From assembly GCA_016717595.1 (NCBI GenBank), contig JADKFE010000024.1, positions 1-64,000 on the forward strand: a DNA stretch of 64,000 nucleotides, given 5' to 3'. The position numbers and the translations under genes were made by a program. Positions 57,665 to 64,000 of this stretch are shown here, piece by piece; the stretch's first letter is position 1; the number at the start of each line of letters is the position of its first letter. Source of the DNA: Deltaproteobacteria bacterium. GTDB taxonomy: Bacteria; Myxococcota_A; UBA796; CAJQPC01. The notes beneath the pieces are model-generated. The model did not search any database. It was not told where the DNA came from and saw only the letters and a program-made list of their open reading frames with translations.

Positions 57665-60600
57665 GTGGAGGATCTTCCGCGCCACCTCGGCGGCGCCTCA
57701 GCGCTCGCGGGCCTGCCCGGCGGCGCCTTGGCCTTCGCTGTGTCGCGGATCGCCGATCGGTCCACCTGGCTCATCGTGCCCAGCGCTGAGGAGGCCGAGC
57801 GCCTTCACGCAGAGCTGGGCTTTTACCTCGGCGCGCGGCGGGTGCGCCTGTTCCCCGCCGACGACGTGCGGCCCTACGACGGCCTCTCGCCCCACCCCGA
57901 GCTCCCTCGGGCAAGAATTGGGGCGCTCTATGCCCTCGATCAAGGCCAGCGGGTGGTCGTCGTGGCCCCGGCCGCGGCGCTCATCGGCCTCGTGCTGCCC
58001 GCCGAGGTGATTCGTTCTGGCCCCGAGCTCGCCGCGGGGCAACGCCTGAGCCCCAAGGCGCTCACCGTCAAGCTCGCGGAGCTCGGCTACCTCGCCGTGA
58101 GTAAGGTGGAGGACCCAGGCACCTTCGCCGCCCGTGGCGACGTCGTGGACCTCTGGCCCGTCGGCATGGAAGATCCCCTGCGGATCGAGCTGTTCGACGA
58201 CGAGATCGAGTCGTTGAGGCGCCTGGGGGATCGCCAGAAGACGGCGATCACCAGCCTGAGGGTGCTCCCGGCGCGTGAGGAGGTGCTCGGTCAAGCGGCG
58301 GTGGATCGCGCCGCGCGGGTCTTGCGGGAGCTCGTCGGTGATCGCCCTGAAGGCGCGGCCCGGCGGCGTGAGGTGCTGGAGGATCTCAAGGCCGGCATCC
58401 GCTTCTCGGGCGTTGATGATTACCTGCCCGCCTTGGCCGAGCTGCGCGCGCCGCTCTCCGCGGGGCAAGGCGCCCGAAAGATCATCCTCGATCCCGAGGC
58501 CTGCGTTGTGGCCGTCGAGCGCGCTTTGGAGCTGCGGCGCTCCCGGTTTGAGGCCCTGGCGCCGAACGACCGCCCGCTTGTGCCGCCGAGCCTCCGCTGC
58601 GCCCCCGCCGCCGCCTTGCTCGCCGAGCTTCACGCCGCGCTCCCCGTGCTGCCGTTGGTGATGAACGGCGCGTTGGACCTCGGCGCCAAGGACAACCACA
58701 GCCTGCGCCCCGAGGACGGCGCCTTAGACAAGACGGTCGCCCGGCTCAAAGACTGGCTCAAGAAGGGCTGGCGGGTGGGCTTGGTGGTGTATGGCAGCGG
58801 CCGCGCCGAGCGGGTGAAGGAGCTTCTGCGCCCCCATGAGCTCCGGCCCAAGGAGCTGCGCGCTGAAGAGGGCCGCGCCAACCACGATCCGACGCGCTGG
58901 CCGCCGGGTGTGCTCGTCTTGATCCAGGGCGATCTCCCCCGCGGCTTTCACGATCCCCAGGCCCGCCTCGCGGTGATCGCCGGTGACGAGCTTCTGGGCG
59001 AGAAGGTGCGTGTGCGCCGGGGCGCGGCGGGGGAGAAGGCCCTCAAAGACGCCGCGGTCACGAGCTTCGCCCAGCTCAAAGAGGGCGATCTTGTCGTTCA
59101 CACCCGGCACGGTGTGGGCGCCTACCGGGGCCTGCGCCGGGTGGATCTCGGCCACGGCCCTGAAGACATGGTGCAGATCGAGTACCGCGATCGGGATCTG
59201 CTCTACCTCCCGGCCTACCGCCTCGATCAGATCTCACGCTACTCCGCCGTGGGCGGCGCGACCGAGGCCCAGCCCCGCCTCGATCGCCTCGGCGGCGACA
59301 CCTGGGCCCTGCGCAAGTCCAAGGTCAAAGATGAGGTGCTCAAGCTCGCGCATGAGCTGATCGAGCTCCAAGCCCGGCGCCAGGTGAGCCCCGGTCACGC
59401 CTACGTCGGTCGCCCCCCGCGCTTCTCCCAGTTTGAGGAGGGCTTTCCCTTCACCGAGACGCCGGATCAGGCCGCGGCCATCGACGCCGTGCTCGACGAC
59501 CTCGCGCTGCCCGAGGCCATGGACCGCCTCATCGTCGGCGACGTGGGCTTCGGCAAGACCGAGGTGGCCATTCGCGCCGCCTTCCGTGTGGTCGAGGAGG
59601 GCCACCAGGTCGTGCTTCTGTGCCCCACGACGGTGCTCGCGTACCAGCACGCCGCGACGCTGCGGGAGCGGTTTAAGCCCTTTGGACACAGCGTCGCGCT
59701 GCTCTCACGGTTTGACTCCGGCCCCGAGAGCCGCGCCGTACACCGCCAGCTCGCTGAAGGCAGCCTGTCCGTGGTCGTCGGCACCACCCGGCTTCTGGGC
59801 CGAAGCTTACGTTGTAAGCGCCTGGGGCTCGTGATCGTAGACGAGGAGCACCGCTTCGGGGTGAAGCAGAAAGAGCAGCTCAAACGAATGCGGGAGGAGG
59901 TGCATTACCTCGCGATGAGCGCCACGCCGATCCCCCGAAGCCTCAGCATGGCGCTCTCAGGCCTACGCGCGATCTCGGTGATCAACACCCCGCCCCAAGA
60001 TCGCCTCTCGATTCACACCGCCCTCGTCACCCGCAGCGACGAGCGGGTGCGGGAAGATCTGCTCCGGGAGCTGCAGCGCGGCGGTCAGGCGCTCTACATC
60101 CACCACCGTGTCGAAGACATTGAGCACCTCGCGTCCTCCATCCGTTTGCTGGTGCCCGAGGCCCGGGTGGAGATCGCCCACGGCCAGCTTGAGGACGACG
60201 CGCTGGAGGAGCGCCTCGTGCGGTTTGTCGAGCGAAAGGTGGACGTGCTCGTGTGCACCACAATCGTCGAGTCGGGCCTCGACATGCCCAACGTGAACAC
60301 CATCCTGGTTCACGACGCCGAGCGGTACGGCCTCAGCCAGCTCTACCAGCTCCGCGGCCGCGTCGGGCGCTCCCATCGGCGCGGGTATTGTACGCTGATG
60401 ACCCAACCCGAACGTAAGCTCACCCGCGAGGCCACCCAGCGCCTCTCCGTGCTGCAAGAGCACACGGCCTTGGGCTCGGGCTTCGCCATCGCCGCCGCCG
60501 ACCTGGAGCTGCGCGGCGCCGGGAACCTCCTCGGCGAGCGCCAGCACGGCCAGATCCGCGCCGTCGGCTTTGAGACCTACGTCTCGCTCTTGGAGGACGC

Positions 60601-61117
60601 CATGGCCGAGGCCCGGGGCCAGGCCGAGCGAGAGCGCCTCGACCCCGAGGTCGATCTGCGCGTCACCGGCCTCATCCCCGAGCTTTGGGTGCGCGACACC
60701 GACGAGCGCCTCGCGCTCTACCGCCGCCTCTCCTCAGCGCGCACCGCCGAGGCCATCCGCCGCGTCGTGGACGACGCCGAGTCCGAGCACGGCGAGGCGC
60801 CTCTGGAGGTGCTGCAGCTCAGCCGCACCTTAGAGATCCGCTGCCGCTGCCGCAAGCTCGGCATCGCGCGGCTCGCCGTGCTCCAGGTGCGCGCCACGAT
60901 GGACTTTGTCGAGCCTCCGGCCGAGCTAGAGTCCAAGCTCAAGTCGCTCTGCCAGTCCCAGCCCAACCGCTTCAAGTACGTCGAGCGCCGCTTTGAGGCG
61001 CGCTTCACCCCGGAGGAGGGCCAGCAGCCCTACCTCTTCATCCATTGGGTGTTGGGGCTCATCGAGGCCCGGCCCGCGGTCAGCGTCGGCGCCGTTGGAT
61101 CAGCAGCCCGAGGCTGA
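57665..61117 (+). CDS. mfd: transcription-repair coupling factor
   Basis: Mfd displaces stalled RNA polymerase and recruits UvrA to the damage. The start is a GTG at 57665. The 1150-residue product has the UvrB-homology domain (VPSAEEAERLHAELGFYLG, LFPADDVRPYDGLSPHPELPRARIGALYAL), and the RNA-polymerase-interaction CarD-like domain near residue 475-530 (LKEGDLVVHTRHGVGAYRGLRRV, DRDLLYLPAYRLDQISRY). The helicase Walker A is GDVGFGKTE with Lys631. The DEEHRFGVKQKE motif, the SAT segment MSATPIPRSL and the TRG motif end GLVGRSHRRGYC-type block (RGRVGRSHRRGYC) follow. The C-terminal domain matches Mfd. Length is standard. Confidence 0.97.
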   Translation: MEDLPRHLGGASALAGLPGGALAFAVSRIADRSTWLIVPSAEEAERLHAELGFYLGARRVRLFPADDVRPYDGLSPHPELPRARIGALYALDQGQRVVVVAPAAALIGLVLPAEVIRSGPELAAGQRLSPKALTVKLAELGYLAVSKVEDPGTFAARGDVVDLWPVGMEDPLRIELFDDEIESLRRLGDRQKTAITSLRVLPAREEVLGQAAVDRAARVLRELVGDRPEGAARRREVLEDLKAGIRFSGVDDYLPALAELRAPLSAGQGARKIILDPEACVVAVERALELRRSRFEALAPNDRPLVPPSLRCAPAAALLAELHAALPVLPLVMNGALDLGAKDNHSLRPEDGALDKTVARLKDWLKKGWRVGLVVYGSGRAERVKELLRPHELRPKELRAEEGRANHDPTRWPPGVLVLIQGDLPRGFHDPQARLAVIAGDELLGEKVRVRRGAAGEKALKDAAVTSFAQLKEGDLVVHTRHGVGAYRGLRRVDLGHGPEDMVQIEYRDRDLLYLPAYRLDQISRYSAVGGATEAQPRLDRLGGDTWALRKSKVKDEVLKLAHELIELQARRQVSPGHAYVGRPPRFSQFEEGFPFTETPDQAAAIDAVLDDLALPEAMDRLIVGDVGFGKTEVAIRAAFRVVEEGHQVVLLCPTTVLAYQHAATLRERFKPFGHSVALLSRFDSGPESRAVHRQLAEGSLSVVVGTTRLLGRSLRCKRLGLVIVDEEHRFGVKQKEQLKRMREEVHYLAMSATPIPRSLSMALSGLRAISVINTPPQDRLSIHTALVTRSDERVREDLLRELQRGGQALYIHHRVEDIEHLASSIRLLVPEARVEIAHGQLEDDALEERLVRFVERKVDVLVCTTIVESGLDMPNVNTILVHDAERYGLSQLYQLRGRVGRSHRRGYCTLMTQPERKLTREATQRLSVLQEHTALGSGFAIAAADLELRGAGNLLGERQHGQIRAVGFETYVSLLEDAMAEARGQAERERLDPEVDLRVTGLIPELWVRDTDERLALYRRLSSARTAEAIRRVVDDAESEHGEAPLEVLQLSRTLEIRCRCRKLGIARLAVLQVRATMDFVEPPAELESKLKSLCQSQPNRFKYVERRFEARFTPEEGQQPYLFIHWVLGLIEARPAVSVGAVGSAARG

Positions 61118-61715
61118 GGGCGAAGCTCATCAAGCCCGCCCTGGGGACGGTCTCGACGGTGGCGCAAGAGCCACATCCGCTCGAGCGTTTGGGCGGCGGC
61201 GCCGTGGGCGCCTCGGCCATCTCATCGGCGGCGCTGGGCGCCTCCTCTGGGGCGCTGGGCTTCGGCGGGTTGTTCACGATCTCAATGTTCTTCTTGTCCA
61301 GCTCGCCAAGTCGCCCGTCGGTGTAGCCCGGGTTCGGCTTGTACCAAGGAAGCTGCTCAAAGACCTTGGTGTGGTCGGGCGACGGTGACAGGCGCCCGCG
61401 ATGGGCGCGGATCCCGTCGGCGACCAGGCGGCGCTCGTCGGCGAGATACGCCCGGGACTCTTCAGCGGGGATCTCCGCGTCAAGCCGGTGCAGGCGCCAG
61501 ATCGCCAGGGCCCGGCTCACCCGACCGGGCTGGGTGACCGCCGGATCCCCAAGCCGCGCGATGAGCGCCGCGCCGGCCGCGTCGTCTTTGGCGAGGCACT
61601 CATAGGCGAGGCGGCTGGCCTCGGCCTCAAGCACCGTGATCGTCTCGGGGATCGTCGCGGGGCAGTCTTGAGCGAAGGTGAGGCCCGCGGCCCAGAGAAA
61701 CAGCGCGGGGCTCAC
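61080..61715 (-). CDS. secreted protein with MYXO-CTERM-like tail
   Basis: The 211-residue product has a signal peptide (LFLWAAGLTFAQ), a helical middle (ITVLEAEASRLAYECLAKDDAAGAALIARL, VSRALAIWRLHRLDAE), then a Pro/Ala/Glu-rich linker and a tail SSGCGSCATVETVPRAGL plus a hydrophobic helix (MSFALSLGLLIQ) and RRRR. This Cys-containing motif, helix and Arg cluster is the layout of MYXO-CTERM sorting tails, which are processed and anchored at the surface of Myxococcota. Its 3' end overlaps mfd by 38 bases and its start overlaps the glpK stop. Function unknown. Confidence 0.7.
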   Translation of the reverse strand: MSPALFLWAAGLTFAQDCPATIPETITVLEAEASRLAYECLAKDDAAGAALIARLGDPAVTQPGRVSRALAIWRLHRLDAEIPAEESRAYLADERRLVADGIRAHRGRLSPSPDHTKVFEQLPWYKPNPGYTDGRLGELDKKNIEIVNNPPKPSAPEEAPSAADEMAEAPTAPPPKRSSGCGSCATVETVPRAGLMSFALSLGLLIQRRRR

Positions 61716-63193
61716 GCGCGCTCCACGGCGGCCTTCCAGCGGGCGCGCAGGGCGTGCAGCTCGTCCTTGTTGACCTGGGAGGTGAAGGTGCGGTCCTCAC
61801 GCCAGGCGGCGCTGACCTCCTCCGCTGAGGACCAGATGCCCGCGGCGATGCCCGCCAAGAACGCCGAGCCCAAGGCCGTCGTCTCAAGCTGGGCCGGGCG
61901 CACGCAGCGCACGCCCAACACGTCGGCCTGGAGCTGCATGAGCAGGTTGTTCTTCGCCGCGCCGCCGTCTACACGAAGCTCGGTGAGCGGGCCGCCGAGG
62001 TCCATCGACATCGCCTGGAGGATGTCGCCGATCTGCAAGGCCACGCCGTCGAGCACGGCCCGGGCGATGTGGGCGCGGGTGGTGCCCCCGGTGATGCCCG
62101 AGAGCAGACCTCTCGCGCCCGGGCGCCAATGCGGCGCGCCGAGCCCCGCGAGGGCGGGCACGAAGGTCACGCCGTCGCTGTGCGGCACGCTCGCGGCCAA
62201 GGCCTCGATCTCGCTCGCGCTCTTGATGATGCCCAGGCCGTCACGCAGCCACTGCACCGCCGCCCCCGCGATAAACGCCGAGCCCTCCAAGGCGTAGCTG
62301 TGCTGGCCGCCGAGCTTCCAGGCCACCGTCGTCAACATGCCGTTGTCGCTGTAGACCTTCTCCGCGCCGGTGTTCAACAGCACGAAGGCGCCCGTGCCGT
62401 AGGTGCACTTCGCCATGCCCTGGGTGAAGCAGGCCTGACCGAAGAGCGCGCCCTGTTGGTCGCCGATGAGCCCGCAGACCGGGATGCCGTCGGGCAAAAA
62501 CCCGACGCCTTGGGTGTGGCCGTAGATCTCCGACGACTGCCCCACACGCGGCAGGCAGGCCCGGGGGACGTTGAGCAGCTCCAGCAGCTCATCGTTCCAG
62601 TCCAAGGTGTCGAGGTCCATGAACAAGGTGCGGCTGGCGTTGGAGGGGTCGGTGACGTGCGCCCCGCAGAGCCGCCAGGTGAGGTAGGTGTCGATGGTGC
62701 CAAACAGCGCGTCGCCGCGGTTGGCGGCGTCCCGGGCGCCGGGCACGTTGTCCAGAAGCCACGCGGCCTTGGTGCCCGAGAAGTAGGGGTCGAGCACCAG
62801 GCCCGTGCGCCGCTTCACGAAGCTCTCTTTGCCCGCGTCTTTGAGCGCCTGGCATCGATCCGCCGTGCGCCGGTCTTGCCACACCAGCGCCCGATGCAGC
62901 GCTTGACCCGTCTTGCGGTCCCAGAACAGGCTCGTCTCGCGCTGGTTGGTGATGCCGATCGCCGCGATCTGCCCCGCGTCAACCCCGGCGCGCTGCACCG
63001 CCCCCTCCACCGCTTGCCCCACCGAGGCCCAGATCTCCTCCGGGTCGTGCTCGACGTGCCCAGGCTGGGGGTAGTGGTTGGGGAACTCGACGTTGTGGGT
63101 GGCGAGCACCCGCAGGCTGGGGTCGAGCAACAGCGCCGTGCTGCCGGTGGTGCCCTGATCGATCGCGAGCACCAAGGGGTTCGAGGTGGACAT
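61712..63193 (-). CDS. glpK: glycerol kinase
   Basis: GlpK makes glycerol-3-phosphate from glycerol and ATP. The 493-residue product starts PLVLAIDQGTTGSTALLLDP, has ITNQRETSLFWDRKTGQALHRALVWQDRRTA, the FGGY-type block GTIDTYLTWRLCG and DPSNASRTLFMDLDTLDWND, AGLIGDQQGALFGQACF-type segment (here CGLIGDQQGALFGQACF), and GAGVFALLNTG-like TYGTGAFVLLNTG near 270. GlpF and GlpD are not next to it. It is coupled at its stop to the MYXO-CTERM-like protein gene, which may share a transcript. The call is firm. Confidence 0.96.
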   Translation of the reverse strand: MSTSNPLVLAIDQGTTGSTALLLDPSLRVLATHNVEFPNHYPQPGHVEHDPEEIWASVGQAVEGAVQRAGVDAGQIAAIGITNQRETSLFWDRKTGQALHRALVWQDRRTADRCQALKDAGKESFVKRRTGLVLDPYFSGTKAAWLLDNVPGARDAANRGDALFGTIDTYLTWRLCGAHVTDPSNASRTLFMDLDTLDWNDELLELLNVPRACLPRVGQSSEIYGHTQGVGFLPDGIPVCGLIGDQQGALFGQACFTQGMAKCTYGTGAFVLLNTGAEKVYSDNGMLTTVAWKLGGQHSYALEGSAFIAGAAVQWLRDGLGIIKSASEIEALAASVPHSDGVTFVPALAGLGAPHWRPGARGLLSGITGGTTRAHIARAVLDGVALQIGDILQAMSMDLGGPLTELRVDGGAAKNNLLMQLQADVLGVRCVRPAQLETTALGSAFLAGIAAGIWSSAEEVSAAWREDRTFTSQVNKDELHALRARWKAAVERA

Positions 63194-63293
63194 TCGGGGC
63201 CTCTAAAGGACGAGGGGAGGGGAGGCGAAGGGAGCGTTGAAGCGCCGACTCTACACCATTCTGGGCCGGGATTCTGCGCCGAGACTCTGCGAC

Positions 63294-63569
63294 TTAGGGC
63301 AGGTAGATCGCCTCCAGCTCATCACAGCTCACCGCGCCGAGCTCATCCTCAAGCTCTTGGCAGGCGGCCAAGGCGGCCTGCTGCTCGCGGCTCTCCAGAG
63401 ACGGCGAGCTGAGGCTCCAGTCGTTCTGGCAGTTCTGCCGGAAGTCTTGGCGTGACGACGCGCCGAGGTCCTCCCAAGAGGCGGACCAGTCGTCGAGGCA
63501 CTCCGCGAGGCGTGCCGTGGTGGACGCGCAGGCTTGCTCACAGGCATCGGAGCAGCCCTGGCTCAACAC
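63294..63569 (-). CDS. small Cys-rich lipoprotein-like protein, start uncertain
   Basis: The visible frame from a GTG at 63569 encodes 91 residues with Cys pairs (GCSDACEQACASTTARLAEC and FRQNCQND, then CQELEDELG and VSCDEL), which probably form disulfides. The frame stays open upstream, where it reads FLLFISLVLSQGC; this looks like a lipoprotein signal with lipobox, but no ATG, GTG or TTG is found before it enters the tRNA-Phe gene. Either the real protein starts at the GTG without a signal, or a non-standard start is used. The Cys-rich body recalls small surface lipoproteins of Myxococcota. Confidence 0.5.
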   Translation of the reverse strand: MLSQGCSDACEQACASTTARLAECLDDWSASWEDLGASSRQDFRQNCQNDWSLSSPSLESREQQAALAACQELEDELGAVSCDELEAIYLP

Positions 63570-63595
63570 CAGCGAAATGAAGAGAAGGAAAGAGG

Positions 63596-63668
63596 TGGCC
63601 AGAGACGGAGTTGAACCGCCGACTCGTGGATTTTCAGTCCACTGCTCTACCGACTGAGCTACCTGGCC
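63596..63668 (-). tRNA. tRNA-Phe (GAA anticodon)
   Basis: On the minus strand the gene starts GGCCAGGTAGCTCAGTCGG with a D-arm and the TAGAGCAG loop. The anticodon arm is GGACTGAAAATCC (anticodon GAA), the T-arm contains GGTTCAACTCC, and the acceptor ends TCTGGCC with discriminator A. It is 73 bases long and CCA is not encoded (CCT follows). All arms pair with one G-U in the acceptor. Confidence 0.95.
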
Positions 63669-63827
63669 TTGATCTCGAATTTCCTCTCTGCGCCTCTCTT
63701 AACAAGGTCTGCTTGAGCTGGCAATCTGAATGAGGTGGCTGACGCCGAACCTCAAGACCGCCATCCGCGTGAGCGTCTGCTCGGAGGGGCGCCGGTCATG
63801 TAGCCCGGGCCTCTCCGGCTGTCAACG

Positions 63828-64000
63828 TCACTCGTACACCACGTCCTTCATCTCGATCCCCAGCCGGGCGATCCGGTAGTTGAGGTTCGATCGGGAGATG
63901 CCCACGGCCCGGGCGGCCTGGGCCTGCACCCCCTTCGCGGCCTTGAGCGCCTCGATGAGCACCCGGCGCTCGTACTCCATGAGCGCGGCCTGCAGCGTCA
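63828..64000 (-). CDS. C-terminal Fis-type HTH end of a regulator, N-terminal part beyond the window
   Basis: An open minus-strand frame enters from the right edge and stops at TGA at 63828-63830. It encodes LMEYERRVLIEALKAAKGVQ and AQAARAVGISRSNLNYRIARLG, then IEMKDVVYE. This is the Fis-type helix-turn-helix found at the end of sigma-54-dependent (NtrC-family) activators, where AAR-x-x-GISRSNLNYRI is the recognition helix. The rest of the protein, including the expected AAA+ and sensor domains, is not in the window. The strand agrees with tRNA-Phe and glpK. The call as sigma-54 activator is likely but needs the missing part. Confidence 0.75.
   Translation of the reverse strand, partial: TLQAALMEYERRVLIEALKAAKGVQAQAARAVGISRSNLNYRIARLGIEMKDVVYE

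Overview
The window is high-GC bacterial DNA that looks like a Myxococcota (myxobacterial or related deltaproteobacterial) chromosome. The reasons are the strong GC bias at third codon positions, many lipoproteins with Asp/Ser/Thr-rich linkers straight after the lipobox, a protein with a MYXO-CTERM-like tail (61080-61715), a TIGR04552-type protein, several FHA/kinase regulators and a Ser/Thr kinase fused to a formylglycine-enzyme-like domain. Genes are densely packed with many ATGA/GTGA overlaps, and no gene-free stretch exceeds 300 bases. I saw no phage, insertion sequence, integron or CRISPR array.

Layout. 1-6484: a YhhN-type membrane protein cut by the left edge, secreted and lipoproteins, imidazolonepropionase (hutI) and a GT-C-like membrane protein. 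6692-9765: an esterase lipoprotein and a sulfatase-fold lipoprotein. 9767-17352: a complete haem-uptake locus, hmuR-hmuY-hmuY-hmuT-hmuU-hmuV-hmuS on the minus strand, divergent from a c-type cytochrome lipoprotein; each promoter carries a Fur-box-like site. 17364-22250: a hydrolase lipoprotein and three polytopic membrane proteins. 22363-23669: an Rpn-family nuclease/transposase gene with a tandemly duplicated, broken 3' end. 23681-28550: a four-CBS protein, an L,D-transpeptidase-like protein, and a coupled lysine 2,3-aminomutase/ATP-grasp ligase pair ending in an intrinsic terminator.

28681-38099: a large protein with hallmarks of contractile-injection-system cargo (DUF4157-like HExxH, a Gly/Ala-rich middle, a GYSQS hydrolase-like motif), two overlapping DUF4139 (MuiA-like) genes, a DUF4476 protein, a MetE-like protein and an NlpC-like lipoprotein. 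38155-48858: a CDF transporter, then a signalling and protein-quality region: FHA/winged-helix regulator, Ser/Thr kinase, FHA protein, degenerate M48-like protein, SPFH protein and Xaa-Pro aminopeptidase. 48882-57638: DctP-like binding protein, guaB, CoA-transferase subunits, an rplC gene standing outside any ribosomal operon, another GT-C-like membrane protein and the TIGR04552 protein. 57665-64000: mfd, glpK, tRNA-Phe and the Fis-type HTH end of a regulator cut by the right edge.

Four genes (near 1518, 6284, 42350 and 54719) are each interrupted by an apparent single-base loss in a GC-rich tract. In each case the downstream frame continues the same protein, so these are more likely sequence errors than four independent pseudogenes, although reads would be needed to settle it. 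Starts were chosen from Shine-Dalgarno position, signal-peptide shape and overlap with neighbours. All family names are from motif recognition only.
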